A stretch of 64,000 bases of DNA from Membranipora membranacea (GCA_914767715.1 OU612069.1:15187387-15251386), one strand, 5' to 3'; positions 1-12,640 are shown, numbered from the stretch's first letter. Notes: generated by a model from the letters alone, not told the origin. Made by a program: numbers and translations.

Positions 1-529
1 GAGATATTTGGATTTTTGTGGCTAAACCAGCTTTAATTGGTACAAAACATGCACTCCACTCCAGCCATAAAACTGAAAATAGGTTTTACACACTAGCTTC
101 CATTAAACTAGAGAGTATTTCCGAGGTTTCGATTCTGGCGTTTGATGATAGATTCAATAGTAGAGAAATTATGAGCATACACATTCTCTTTCGATGCTAA
201 ACAATCACCAAAAAGGTGATCCATTGTTGTACACAATGTGCTTTGCATGTAATACTGCATAGATTTTCATCACACTTTTGAATAACGTAACTTACTTCAT
301 CATTTTGCCCATTGCTGCCTATATATTTTCAATGTGTTTTAGTTAATGTACAATTAATCAAGTTAGAAACATGCGGCTTAAAAAACTTTGCGATATTAAA
401 CATTAGTCATACTACTGGCAACGCGTCAGTGAAGGAATTTTTGAAATGGTACAATTCCCGAGAAACTGGAAAGGCGATATATCACGTTAAAAACTCCCGA
501 TTTCTCCCATAAAATCTGCTGTGATTGGG
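1..529. other. No gene seen; AT-rich non-coding sequence
   Basis: No convincing exon. The short open frames here have neither splice signals nor recognisable motifs. The right part may belong to the decayed LINE described next. Confidence 0.4.
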
Positions 530-860
530 TATAGCTTTTGTTTAAACCTTTTGGCATGGTAATTGAAATTCAAATTTTTATCTAAAATTACTCCTCAATA
601 GTTTAATTGTCTGACTACTTGAATGATATGCCCTGAAAATTCAAGTTGGGAACATTAGTATTATTGGAGACTGTCATAACACATGTCTTTGATGCATTGA
701 GTAATAATGTATTACAATTGTACCAGTTAGAAGCTAAAGCTAGTGAATGTCATGAGACAGTCATCAGCGAACCGATAAAATTTTTCTAAAATTGCGGTAT
801 GATTGATAAAAGCAATAAAGAGTAATGGGCACATTGCACATTTTTTTCCCTAGAAGTTTT
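530..860 (-). pseudogene. Decayed LINE reverse transcriptase fragment
   Basis: Read on the minus strand, with frameshifts and stops, this stretch gives pieces typical of the LINE reverse transcriptase palm and thumb. An Asn-Thr-Leu-Leu-Leu-Asn-Ala-Ser-Lys-Thr segment follows what looks like a mutated Y-A-D-D region. No open frame survives. It is an old, non-functional copy. The call rests on weak pattern similarity only. Confidence 0.45.
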
Positions 861-1935
861 AATGAAGCCAATAAAACTAAACTAAATATCTCACAATGTG
901 TCTAAAAATTTAACTTCTTGCAATGAAGTCAGTTCTAAATTATATGAGTCATTGCAAAACCACAGTCACCTCTATCCAAAGGTAACCACAGCTATAACAA
1001 AAACTTCCAATAAGTTGGAATGATCGAAATTAATGACTGGTCAATTGCATAGTGTGTAAGAAGTTGTGGTGTAACCAGTGAAATATAATAATTTACAATA
1101 ATTAAATAATAGTAATAAAAACTAATGATAAGTACAGAACTGAAGACTGGATTACCCTACCTGGAGTAGATGTGTGAAGATACACACTGACAGCCCTATT
1201 GGGATCGGCAAACATCCTACAAAAGGTCCTATCGATCGTAGCATAGTGGACCTAGGTCGATTAGAATTCAGTATTCATAGATCAGCTTCTCTTCTCTGTA
1301 ATCAAAGATAAATCCATATACCCCAATTGACAAGCCCTTGGGGCTAACCAAACAAATGCCCTCCAACGCATGCGCGCTGTGCGACTGACACTCTTAACGT
1401 ATGTCACCAACATCCATCTCATTCTCGATAGCACGCTTTCTGCATCAAACAATTGAAGCTATTAAAATATAATCTATTTGAACCACAATTTCTAAATTGA
1501 AAGATTCACACCCGTTCTAAATAAGCCATCACAAAATTACAAAGAAGATCTTTCCAAACCCATGGAGTCAGTATATTTTGGAGGCATGTGTCATGTGAGA
1601 TTATAATAATAATAATTGCCATTCACATCATGGTTGCACTAGCCTGCCATGCACTTCTATTAGTTTGACTCAGGAGGCTCTACTGGTCGTGGAGCAAGCC
1701 GATTGAATAGTATAAATCTCTAGCACTTTCTGGACGATCAGATGTTTGACAAAGGTGAAAAAACCTATATATACATGAAATTACAACTAAACTACACATG
1801 AATAAAAATTTTGTTGAGATATTAATCATTGAAATAAGATGGGAAACACATCAAGACCATTTGTGCCTAAGACTTATTTCCACATTTGATGTTGAATGAT
1901 GAGATTTCCTGCTAAATTACTGAATTTGTATCATT
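861..1935. other. Intergenic; one short dispersed repeat
   Basis: No gene seen. A segment near 1210-1255 (containing CATCCTACAAAAGGTCCTA) recurs in reverse complement near 16,845-16,870 (AGGACCTTTTGTAGGATG), so a dispersed repeat is present. Nothing else is recognised. Confidence 0.4.
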
Positions 1936-3217
1936 TAATTCATGATCACAGGCACCACGGAGCAGCTCTTCACTTTAAAAATGATGGCCGAAAAAGCAGT
2001 AAGATCCACTAATTTCGAGAGCCACATCCTGGTTTTGGATATGTCCAGAGCCTTTGACACAGTAAATAGGAAAGTACTGCAACAAGACCTACGCAGCATA
2101 CTTGATCCGGGAGAACTGCACATGATAAAGACCCTTATAGCAGATGTCACGCTGATTGTAGATGTGGAAGGAAGACGAGGAGAACCGTTCACAACAAATG
2201 TTGGTTCACCACAAGGCGATTGCCTTAGTCCCACTCTTTTCACTCTCTACCTCGCAAAAGCCTTATGCTATGAAAAATCTATGTCAAATCAAGATGCAGC
2301 TCTCGGAGATCACAACTACTTCTCTACTGCACAAGGACCTGGACTACCATCTGCCCTAGATGATCACCGATACGCATCATACCGTGATTCCGGTGTTCTG
2401 ATAAGCCTCCAGTATGCAGACGATATATGCTGGGTGGCGGGAAACTGCGGCCATGCTATTGAGAACATAAAGTCTACAATTCCATCTAGACTCTTGGAGC
2501 GTGACCTTCACATAAACGTAGCAAAGACTGAAGAGTATGTCATCAACAGAGAGAAGAAAGAATGGGAAAAATGTAAATAACTGGGCTCCATCATATTAAC
2601 AGAAAATGACATAGCTAGACGTAACCAGCTGGCCACAGCAGCTTTTAACAGTCTGAGCAAGATACTCACCCACAAGAACATAAGTATGAACATCAAGATG
2701 AGACTATTCGATGCACTCATAGGCAGCATATTCCTCTACAACAGTGAACTGTGGTCCATCACCCAAGAGAGAAACAATGCCATCGAAGTGTGCCAAAGAA
2801 ATATACTGTGGAAGATACTCAAGATACGATGGCCTCAAAAGATCAGAAACGAGGACCTCTACGCAAGAACAAAACAGAATCCATGGTCGGATACAATCAG
2901 AACCAGAAGAATCCGATGGCTGGGACACCTCCTCAGGCTTCCTGAAGATGCACCTGCTAGACAAGCTCTAGATGTATCCCTCCACCACCTGGCTAAGCAT
3001 CCTAGAGGAGCAAAGAAAACATCCTGGGTAGATACGGTATAGAAAGACCTTAAAACATACACTAATATAACCTTTGATCAATGTTTAGATCTGGCTCAGG
3101 ACAGGAAAGTGTGGCGTACAATGGTGGCGAAGACAGTAGACGATAAAACCTGATACGAGATGTAGCCACGCTACGAACTTCGTCTACAAGTACAAGTAAG
3201 TAAGTAATTCATGATCA
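1936..3217 (+). mobile_element. 5'-truncated LINE insertion with 13-bp target duplication
   Basis: The insert (1949-3204) is flanked by perfect 13-bp direct repeats, TAATTCATGATCA, at 1936-1948 and 3205-3217. These are target-site duplications of target-primed reverse transcription. The 5' end begins in the middle of the reverse transcriptase, so this copy was truncated on insertion. The 3' end is a short AAGT tandem tail (about 3193-3204) instead of poly-A. The only ATG of the first open stretch (1942) lies in the duplicated host target and is not an element start codon. Confidence 0.85.
1949..3153 (+). pseudogene. LINE ORF2 reverse transcriptase, C-terminal part, two stops
   Basis: A single frame runs through the whole insert and encodes the catalytic core and C-terminus of a non-LTR reverse transcriptase. 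Visible motifs in order are SRAFDTVNR (palm), GSPQGDCLSPTLF, then the YADD catalytic box near 2415-2426, and at the C-terminus an RRIRWLGHLLRLPEDAP motif common in LINE ORF2 proteins. Two in-frame stops break it: TAA at 2578-2580, where a Tyr is usual before LGS, and TAG at 3040-3042. The frame then continues to a terminal TGA at 3151-3153. The endonuclease and the N-terminal half of the reverse transcriptase are absent. Family within the LINEs is not assigned. Confidence 0.88.
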
Positions 3218-3872
3218 GAATATTTTGTAAAATGTAGTATTAACAATTTGGTAATCAAGGTATTAGGCTACCAGTAGCAGATTATAATTGTACTTGTTGC
3301 ATTTGGGACATAGGATTATTGTGCCTCATACATTGATTGAATTGAAAGCTTGTTATAGAAGAGGCTTTGTTTAGACAAAGAGAGTATATCAAAGGCTAAG
3401 GTCTCTGGTGTATTGCGCAATCGTAAGCACACATCAGGCATACTTTCAAAAAACAGATATACATGTTACATTTTGCTTGCATGCAAATTACAATGATACA
3501 AAAATCAGCATATCTGGACAGCCCTATTCTGTATAACCAAAAGAAATTTGGAAGTAATCAGACTATTGGAAGTAGGTGTGCGATACATTACTTTGTTAGT
3601 AACGGCTGTTTTTGTTGATTTCTTTCTTTCTTTTCTTTGATTTTAGCTGCAAGCAAGAGCAGATAATTGCCGATTTTGATCTCACTGAGAACACGAATTT
3701 GGCATGATTATATGTTCTGTAAACTTAAAAATGACATGAGAGTTCGGTGGAAGTTTTAAAATATAGAGTTATTTCTTTTGACAGATTAAAAGTTATATGA
3801 TAGAATATTACAGAGAATTATATTGGTATAGCTGGGATGAGCTGGATGGTTATTTATATAGTGTGTCATTAG
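3218..3872. other. Duplicated non-coding segment (copy near 15.7-16.05 kb)
   Basis: No gene. From about 3600 to 3880 the sequence resembles 15,720-16,045 at roughly 75 percent by eye, sharing GGCATGATT, TTCTTTTG and GCCTTGTCACG anchors in the same order. It is an old dispersed or segmental duplication. Confidence 0.5.
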
Positions 3873-3877
3873 CCTTG

Positions 3878-4195
3878 TCACGGGGCTAATTTTTTGCTTT
3901 GGGGAACTCCAGTCAGGCCATGACACATTTTGGAGCATGTCATTAAGTACTCTTGTAGCTCTTTTTGAACTCTCTTTGTGAAAACAATCCGTGGCTGCTT
4001 GTATCCACCGTGGTCCTTATTTTTCCATCTCCTAGACAAAGTCATCTTGTCGACTATCGCCTCTGCTGCGGCCCGCCTCAGTGTGTAACCCTCTTTCATC
4101 AGTGACAAAGCTTCGGCCATTGAACCGGTCTCACCCCGCTTCGTTTTTCTCTTATACACTCGCACCATGATTCTAAAAATGCCATCAATTGACAT
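3878..4195 (-). pseudogene. Pogo/Tigger-like transposase N-terminal fragment (HTH)
   Basis: A 105-residue open frame encodes the DNA-binding N-terminus of a pogo-family transposase. It has a basic start (VYKRKTKRG), a psq-type helix-turn-helix (ALSLMKEGYTLRRAAAEA, then TLSRRWK), and the conserved downstream VFTKRVQKELQEYLMTCSKM and GLTG blocks that lead toward the DDE domain in intact relatives. The frame stops right after GLTG, so the whole catalytic domain is missing. The start lies 500 bp inside the element terminus at 4691, as expected for orientation. Non-functional alone, though such HTH fragments can be domesticated. Confidence 0.75.
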
Positions 4196-4693
4196 TTTGA
4201 AATACCTGTATGATATGCATACTGTTTAGCAAGCAAATCTACATTGTTTGCTGAACTTTATCCGTCAAACTCAAACATCAAATTGGCAATGGGGCAAGTT
4301 GAGACACTGTCTCAATGTGCCCCACTCATTTTGTCTCAACTTGCCCCAGCTCATCTTTGGAGACAAACAGAAAAATTTAAGACAAACTGTTAGGAATGGA
4401 AGAATGACATTTGGCATGCATTCACTTAACATATTGACTCATGTTTTGGTACCATAGTTGTCTAACCTGGAAGCTTTTGTTAGGTATAACATACATTACA
4501 TTGTAAAAACTTAATTTGGGTATGCAAAAACACAAAAGTTCACTTACCATTCAACATGTGCCTTTCAGCTGCAAAACAAATGTGTCTGCTAGTTGACCCA
4601 TAAAAGAGTTCTTTTGTGTGTGAGGTAGAAAGTTCTGCATGGAAAACCCTGGGAAATATTGCCCCACGTCTCAACTAGCCCCCCCTTCCCCTA
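3878..4693 (-). mobile_element. Truncated pogo/Tigger-type DNA transposon
   Basis: The right end (minus-strand 5' end) is a G-rich terminus at 4691 next to a TA at 4692-4693, reading GGGGAAGGGGGGGCTAGTTG on the minus strand. Subterminal copies of a GGGGCAAGTTGAGAC-like box occur near 4292-4350, in both orientations. The start of a transposase follows. The other terminus is not found, so the element is truncated. The terminus resembles that of the element at 41,817-42,798. TA targets and this terminal style fit the Tc1/mariner-pogo group. Confidence 0.65.
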
Positions 4694-5607
4694 AATGTTG
4701 ACATTGCAACATTTTAAACAGTCTTTGCCCAATGAGCTGCGGTACTTAAAATGTCTAGGACAACCAGAAGGGCATAGTTCAAGAAAATAGTGTATGATGT
4801 GATCTTCATCAGCAAAACAGCACATGATGGTGGGTTTAGTTCTTTGTTAAACATTAGTATCGAGGTCGCCTACACGTTATAAACTCTGCTTTGTAATCTC
4901 TTGTGCTTGGTATATATGATTGTGTGCAAAACAGGCAGCCTTAGATTTCCAGGGGATGCCGTGCCACCCTGCCACCCCTAGAAATACAGGCTTGTGTGGT
5001 ATAATTTTCTTGAAGGAGACAAGAAATACTGCTGAATGCGTGAGGCAGAATTTGATTTAAAAAAAGAGCTACATAGCTCATACCATATTACGTTATAAAA
5101 CCAAAATCTAATCAAACAGAAAGTTGAAGCTAATATATGAATTCATTGATCTTAAAGTAGAAAAAAAAAACAAATTAGATAGATGAAGTTCAGCTAGCTG
5201 TAGTATACATCACAGGTACACAGGTTTTTTTTATTATCATTTCGGCCTGCTGCAAAAACGCTGTATGTCTCCTGCTGATTTCTTTAGAAAACATTTAATG
5301 CTCCTGTAAACTTCCTCTATGGTCTTCGCTATTTGTTCCATTGTTTAATTTATTTATTAAGCAGGTATATTCAAATATGATGTATGTACGCAAATAACTT
5401 ATAATTCAAAGAAACATGAAATCAAATTGGTCAACAAAGAAACATATAGATGTGAGGAACAAAGCTAGTTTGCTAAATAAAATACTCATAAAAGATAAAT
5501 ATAAATTGCTCACCAGAAAGCAATTCGTGAGATTACAAAATCAAATTATGGGCAGCAACAAATATAAAGGCAATTTCCCAACTAGGGAATACCAGGCCAA
5601 TTGCTAA
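4694..5607. other. Left flank of duplicated unit A
   Basis: No exon seen. From about 4955 the sequence matches 9500-10,160: both contain CCTGCCACCCCTA, then a CATAGCTCATA stretch, then GGTATATTCAAATATGATGTA. This marks the left boundary of the tandem segmental duplication. It lies downstream of the 3' end of the membrane-protein gene. Confidence 0.6.
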
Positions 5608-8465
5608 TCATGGTGACACTGCAGTGGCGACCGTTGTAATCATGGAAGTAAAATTCATATTAACAGTAGTGTTGTCGTCGCCGATGTTCCAAGTAGCAAC
5701 TGCATTGGCAATAAGAAATGCTGCAGCAGTGCAGATAAACGTGAATATTACCCAAAATGTGATACAACAAGGAGCAAAGCTGTAGGAAGGCATCCCACAT
5801 TTTCTCCTCCTGTTTTCTGTGTCTCTTCTCAATCTCTGGCTTCGCACAGATGTTGTGTTGTCAACTACTGGTTTCGGGACAGGGGTAGGAGGAGGAGGGA
5901 TGGCCCGAGCTCCCCTCTGTGTTCCCGCAGAAGCTGTTGTTTTAAGAAAAAACAATCATTAGTTGGTGATTGACTGTTAATGGTTTCTTTTGGTACATGA
6001 TCTCAAACAAGGAAAGCGACACACCAAAGTTCGGACAAATCAATAAATTACTTTATCAATCAGTGGTGTTTGATGTCATAACTTTGATCACTCTTTCACA
6101 TGGTGCTAGGAACTGGAACATGGAAAATGGTTCATGAGTGGTCTTTTCACTTTATTATCTATTGTACAAGTCAGGTTCATTGCTTAGTTTTTTTTATATC
6201 ACTCAACAATTTCGACAATCTTTTCCAGCAGAAAAATCACATATTAGTTACAATTTTTAGATTGAAGTAAGTTGTCTTCTAGCTATGCAGAATTAACACA
6301 GCTTTCTCTAGTGCAAGTCCATCCTAAGAATCAGTAGTAGGCACTAGTTTTTTTATGGTAGAAAGGCAATTCCTCGTTCAAAATTTATAATTGACAGTTG
6401 ATTTATGTGTGAAATCTCTTAAACTATACTCATTCCTATTTCCATTCCACAATATTACTTGAAGCAAAATTCAAAAGGAGATCCAGTATTTTTCATTGTT
6501 GCAATATTGATAACCTTAGGCCTTATCAAAAGCCTGACAGCATAACAAGTGGTCAACATCGTGATATTACAGTTCTGAGAAAATAAATGTAGTGTATAAA
6601 GTGATTATGATCTGGTTTAAACTACCACTCTCTCAAAACATCAAATTCTAACAAGATTCTGCGTAGGAACCAACCACAAAGTAGCTTTAGCTTGTCTAGC
6701 AAAGCCCGCAGAGCCTGGGTGAAACATTAAAAAAAATGCAAAAGATGACTTTGATGTCATATACAATCAAGTGGTTGATGCCCACATCTGAATATAATTG
6801 ATCGTCTCTATACTGAATTTTGTAAATGGGAGATGTCTTGCACAAACATAGCAAAGTGTTGCGAATTTATCTTGTATTTCTGTGCTCTATACGTGGTTGA
6901 CTGACTTACTATTGAGAATTTTGGCACCCGCATGCGTGAGCCCATTGCCAGTATAAATGTTTTTTTTTATAGTTTGAGAGCATTGGATCAAAATGTATAA
7001 GAATGGAGGTTTAAGATAATAATTATGTAGACTTGCAATACAAAATAGGGTGTGTTAGGGGACATGAATTGAAACATGACAAATACCTAGATTGCTTTCG
7101 TTCGTATTTGTGCAATTCAATCATGTCCGACCACTTTAAGCAACGCTCCCTTCAAAGTTGTAACAAACTAGACGATCATTATCTATAGTTACCAGCAGCT
7201 GCCAAATTCTTTAAAGGGTTGAAATAAATCTTCCTCATCCAACTCAACTTGTAGAACATTATCTTTTGAACTCTTCTTCTTTGGCCTCCAATCAACACAT
7301 TTTGGCTGGCAATAAAGTTGACCTCATTGGCATTGATTTCCACAAATCTATTACCAGACCCTGTAATGCTCTCTGGTATGACAGATAAACATTTATCTGA
7401 AATGAGAAGAAGATATGAGACACTCAAATGTGCTTAACTCGGTCTGACAATATCTCAAGCGTTAGACAAAGGAGAAGCTATCATCGGGTGTGTCGGAGTC
7501 TGAATATTGTGTACCACATAACCTCTGAGATATGTGAATAATATCCTTCAATACATAAACTGCCTGAACAGAGTTGTTAGAGGGATGAACTGCCAATGAT
7601 TGGTTTGCAGTACCAACCTTATCTGTTACTTTCCTCTGATCCCTAGCATTGAAACTGTTAACTTTTAGTCAATTTGCAAATAGCATTAGGGTATAAAGAA
7701 TGAATTCCACAATATTAAAAAATTAGAGGTAGACACTATAACATCCCTTTACAAGGCACCATTCTGGCAAACCTCATCATCTCACCATTAAGCTCAACAG
7801 GGTTTAGCAAGACGCATAAAGCTATCAAAGCCTTCTCTTCATCGCTGCTCAGCCTCAAGTAGTTCTTGTAATCTGTGAGTCTCTTCAATCCAGTCTCTTT
7901 TGTCAAATCCAACACACTACATATACCTAGCGTGCAAATAATTATGAAAACTTAAATCAAGCAATTGAGAATATGTATATAAGAAAGCAGAAGTTATGCT
8001 GTGAACGCACGAGTTATGAGGCATAACCAAACTTCTTCCGAAATAATCAAATATTGCCAGGCTTGATTTTTATGACGACGCCCCTTAAAGGGCCCACACC
8101 CTTTTCAATAACTTCGGAAAACAGGTAGTATTACAACTTTTTTTGAGAAAAGATAAACCAATCAGTGTCATGCATCTTGATAACTTGTTAGTCCAATTTG
8201 ATTTCAGATCTTTTAAGGATGGAGAAATTCTAACATTAGACTGTTCAATTATGTACCTACAGTTTAGATAGTACATCAACTTTGCTCTGTCATCGTCAGG
8301 TACGGTCGCTGTCACTCCTGTTTTTTTTATGCCAAGTTGCAGCCTTTGCCCCACTATAGCCATTTGGTATATTATTCTTATGGTTTCTCCTCTTTTGAGA
8401 TCAACAATGCAATAGATAAGCCCATTCGATGCCGGCTTTTTTAATACAACAAGTAACAAATGCAT
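5608..8465 (-). CDS. Unrecognised single-pass membrane protein, four exons (unit A)
   Basis: The model joins 8257-8465, 7753-7916, 7193-7396 and 5608-5933 on the minus strand. All three introns are GT-AG and the phases fit (2, 1, 1), giving 300 residues. The ATG at 8465 follows an in-frame stop. Exons 1-3 encode a globular part containing the block NFIASQNVLIGGQRR followed by VQKIMFYKLSWMRK. Exon 4 encodes a Pro-rich segment (IPPPPTPVPKP), a basic stretch, one transmembrane helix at about residues 250-273 and a short tail with NTT and NFT sequons, which suggests an extracellular C-terminus. No signal peptide is visible, so a signal-anchor topology is possible. No family is recognised. Exon 3 of unit B is the same length (204 nt) with mainly conservative changes, which supports coding. 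An extra upstream exon cannot be excluded. Confidence 0.7.
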
Positions 8466-9500
8466 TCACATTACTCCTTTCTTTATTTTTAATCAAGCCC
8501 CTCCCCTAGGTTATAAATGTCTTACCTCATTGGCCCGTGTGATCATAAGCTAATGATAAGCTCCTCCTAGGTAGCTTGACTTAAGAGTTTTGTATGATAA
8601 GGAATTGTACATGTAAAATCACTCCCCCCATTGTAGACTACCAAATATAGAGGAACTTGCAAAATGCTATGTAAATTATTCATGATAATATTATGAAGAT
8701 TGTGGGTTCCAGTAGTTGTTACAGGAAGTCCGTGTTGAGATCAGATAATGCCAACATGATATCCCACGTCTAAGATTAAGCCTTACCAATAATTTCCAAA
8801 TCAAGCATTCCGGAGGCGGGGACTTCAACATGCTTTTTTTTTCATGTCACATGTAAAGTCAAGAAACTTGTTGATCTGAGACGAAAAGAATCAGAGGAGA
8901 TCAGTCAGCATCAGAGACTCTCAGCTACGCTGTATTTATTGATTGTTTCTAACATAAGTTTTCAATGATATCTATTTCTCAAAATTGTTTTTCATGTGTA
9001 CTTGTCGACCCGCCATTTCGTTTTCAGGTATTCTGATGTTGCCCGTGCTCTTGTGGGCTTTTATGTTACCAAGATCTGAAATCTGCTTTTGAGTCCATTT
9101 TCATGAGCAATTAATGAAATCATAATACACAAGAGATGAAGCTCAGTGTAGGGCAGTTTGTTGTGGTCTTCTTAGTTGTTTTTTGAAACCAAAATATTGT
9201 AAGTACTTTAGCAATATCCCCCCCAGGACATTTTGGAGGCTTAATTACAAGCCTATGGAGTGCTCATGCCATAGATCATAATGCAACGTCCTTAATTGTA
9301 TTTGATATCAATGTCATTTGAGTGCTTGATTCATTGAAGTGATGAAGTTACCTCGGTGACAAGCTAGTGTGCGAGGCATTGCAAGCGTCAAGGTCAAAGT
9401 CCTAGCCGCCAAAGCATTTGAGAGTGTGTAAATGTGAATGGAAATCCAAGCATATCCTATACCTTAGCGGAAAATGTGCAGACTATTTCTCAGTACCAAC
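8466..9500. other. Upstream part of duplicated unit A
   Basis: About 8461-9300 aligns closely with 14,395-15,230, and 9315-9560 aligns with 16,183-16,490. Part of it (9133-9300) is present a third time at 12,960-13,100. No exon could be defined. Candidate frames open in one copy are stopped in the other. It probably holds the 5' flank of the membrane-protein gene. Confidence 0.55.
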
Positions 9501-10159
9501 CTGCCACCCCTATAGCTACAGTCTGGAGAGGTACACATCTATTTTAGGAGACAATGAATTCTGATGTATGTATGATGCAGAATCTCTTTAGTTGATTGAT
9601 TTACATAGCTCATAACATATTACATTGTTGAATCAAAATCCAATCATACAGAAAATTGCATCTATGCGAACGAACAAAGCAGGTTGATATATTTATATAT
9701 ACTTTTATTGGCAACCAAAGTCATCTCATTCGAAATGTTTTGCACTCACTGCCAGAAAAAAATTTCAAAAGAAAAAAAGGAGAAACAGAAAGGAAATAAT
9801 ATCATCAATGATGTTGGTCAAGTCGATAAAATAGTATAGCTAGCTGATGTTTATAACTAAAATCAGTCATTGGTTTTTTATAGTTTTGGTCAGCTGCAAA
9901 AACGCTGAAAGTCTACTGCTGTCCTTTTAGGGAGTATGGAATGCTCCTGTAAACGTCTTCGCTATTGATTTATTGTTCAACTTATTTGTAAAACAGGTAT
10001 ATTCAAATATGATGTACGTATGAAATAACCTTTAATTTTTTTAGTTCATTCAAAGAAACACGAAATCAAATTGGTCAACAAAGACGCTATTTGAATAACT
10101 GATGCAAGAAAAAAAGCAAAGCCACTTGCGAAATAACAAATCCAAATTGCAGGCAATGT

Positions 10160-12640
10160 AGCTGCGGGAGCTGCGCTATCGCCGCGCTGTACGCTGTGCA
10201 CGCATTCCACCCCTTTGGCAATTTTAGGAGACCCCTAAATTAGTTAATTTACATATGAATGCATTACCACTTTTGTTACCATATTTGGGACATCACATGA
10301 CACACTAACTGATAGATGCTAATCATATTTTGTGACATTGTCAAATTGAATCTTTCATGATAAACATGGCAACAGTAAGCTATAGTTTATCACATTTCTA
10401 AACTAACTACATACAATCATGCTATTTACTCGTAACACAAGTGCATTAGATGACTAAAGGTATGTTCTATTATTCTTTTCATAGAGCCTGGAATTATCTG
10501 TTATATTATGCTTAAATCCTTGCGTATCCTGATGTACAGTAGCATATATAAATCATGATTATTGTCACAATGCTTAGCTGACTATTGAATCTCATCTTGT
10601 TGAGATTTATCCTTGATTGTCGTTTGTTAGTAATGCTTAATTGCCTTGATTAATCGATTAAGTCGCAATGCTTTTGTTTCAATACCTGAGGTTATTTCGA
10701 TATACGACACTATAATGTCTTTCCACATCAACACCTTTTCTCTGCCTTATTTGTAGTTTTACGGCAAATTTGGATTATAATAAATAACTTGTCCAACGTC
10801 AAAACCATCCACCTGCACTACGCGTGTAAATACAGTAAAACTTTACTCTTACAAGTGGATTATGATCGAGAAGCGTCATCAAGTAAAGATGATCACCCTC
10901 AACAAACACTAAGAACTTAGGCTATCCTGAATAATACGCGCATGATTATTCAATCTCAAAGCGTCGCTGTTCCAATAATGCAGAGACAATTAAGCTAACC
11001 CAAGCTACTCGCTTACTCAGACGTACTGCTACACGTCCTACTCCTAGCATCAAACTGTACTGGAGACCTAATACTAGTACAGTTCTCACTCAGCCTAGAC
11101 TTCTTACTCCCGTACCACTCTAGAACGTTAAAACCTAGAGTAAGTCATCCGCACATCGTCGAAGAATTGGTAGATGTCCAGTGCTCATGGTAGACGTCAG
11201 GTGCTCATGGTAGATGTTCAGTGCTCACGGTAGATGTCCAGTGCTCATGGTAGACGTCAGGTGCTCACGGTAGATGGCAGGTGCTCATGGTAGATGTCCA
11301 GTGCTCATGGTAGATGTCCAGTGCTCATGGTAGACGTCAGGTGCTCATGGTAGACGTCAGGTGCTCATGGTAGATGTCCAGTGCTCATGGTAGACGTCAG
11401 GTGCTCATGGTAGACGTCCAGTGCTAATGGTAGACGTCTAGTCCACATGGTCACACAACTCCTAATCAGCAGCGAAGCTCAACCTCTCTCGCTCTATATC
11501 AGCTAGCAGTATTACTCTCAGCTTCGTCTAGTCAAGCAGAATCTCTGATACAGCAGTCAGCCTAGTGTGGTGAGATCAACTCTCGTCAAATCTGAATCTT
11601 TAATCTGATCAATCAAGTGATTAAATATATATATATATATATATGTGAACCTTGCGTAAAAATACTGCAGTGATCGTTTCTATTGGTATCATATTCTGCT
11701 GTAAAAACGCAGTCTATTTTTGAATTATTGAATAACGACTCGAGTATAGCCTTTTTCATTATACAACATTGTGTAAAAGGGTGTACGCAATCATACCACA
11801 GCATTGAATCAAGTTTGCCAATTGGTGGGGTGCGTGTACAGCGTATTGCAGCGGCGTGTGCGTGACAATCAAAGTGAAACCTCCTCGTTAATCTCTCTTG
11901 GTAAACTGTCCATCTCAGCATAAAGATGGATCACATGCTACAAATGTTCCTCAGTAGTCTGTCAAACTGGGCCATTTCAGCTTTAAAAGATGAGTGCAGG
12001 CGTCATGGCATCGACTCCAGTGGTGAGAAATCTCTATTGCTACTACGACTTCAACAGTTTTATGAAAATAAATTCACTGCTCAACAGATGGCGCAGAGTC
12101 GGCAACTCCAATCTCCGGCAGCACCAGACAACAGGTACACGTCTACAGCTGCGGATCACACTTCTGGAACAGCTGATCTCTCTCACAATCAGAGCATGGA
12201 ATTATTACCAAACCATAGCAGACGAACTTCCCAGACACCAGTCAGATGAAATATATGCTCATCAGCGTCAGACGCAACTCAGCCCGGCAGCATCATCATT
12301 GAACCTTTCTATTGATACTTCATTGCCACCACAACCAGTCATTCAGATGGAATCGAGTGCGTCATCGACACCTAGCTCTCTGCCTCTAATCGGTGCTGAT
12401 CAACAGTTTTTCATCACTCAACGCAGACAACCAGTAACTTCACACTCAGGGCTACTCACAGCAGATCTACCGGCATATTCTACTCAGCAATATCCAGGTA
12501 CTCCCATAGCACCAGGTTGGTCATCTTCACATCAGTATGCATCAGTGTTGCCAACAACGTCACTTCATAGACCTGGGTCTCCAGCACCAGCTCACCCGAG
12601 CTTCAGCCATCAAGTGCCAGGTCATACACAGCCGACTGCA
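10160..12640. mobile_element. 2.5-kb insertion in unit B with SAP-like frame
   Basis: Comparison with unit A shows extra DNA between homology ending near 10,160 and homology resuming near 12,641. About 280 bp of the unit A equivalent, including most of exon 4, are missing at the junction. The extra DNA holds a GC-richer left edge, a 20-bp minisatellite and a SAP-like reading frame. No reverse transcriptase, integrase, terminal repeats or target duplication were found, so the element class is unknown. Confidence 0.5.
11169..11450. repeat. 20-bp minisatellite, 14 copies
   Basis: Fourteen direct 20-bp units run from 11,169, of the form GGTAGAYGTCMRGTGCTCAT. Two main variants alternate irregularly: one with GATGTCCA, the other with GACGTCAG. 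The last two units are decayed. There is no spacer and the units are contiguous, so this is not a CRISPR array. Confidence 0.95.

Noticed and set aside
1942-1944. ATG as start of a reverse transcriptase protein
   Set aside because: It lies in the duplicated target sequence, outside the LINE. The copy is 5'-truncated.
9133-9183. Plus-strand signal-peptide-like frame MKLSVGQFVVVFLVVF
   Set aside because: It ends at a stop without a usable donor, and its two copies (12,970 and 15,070) are not consistent in frame.
11169-11450. Regular 20-bp repeats as a possible CRISPR array
   Set aside because: Units are contiguous with no unique spacers, and the genome is eukaryotic. It is a minisatellite.
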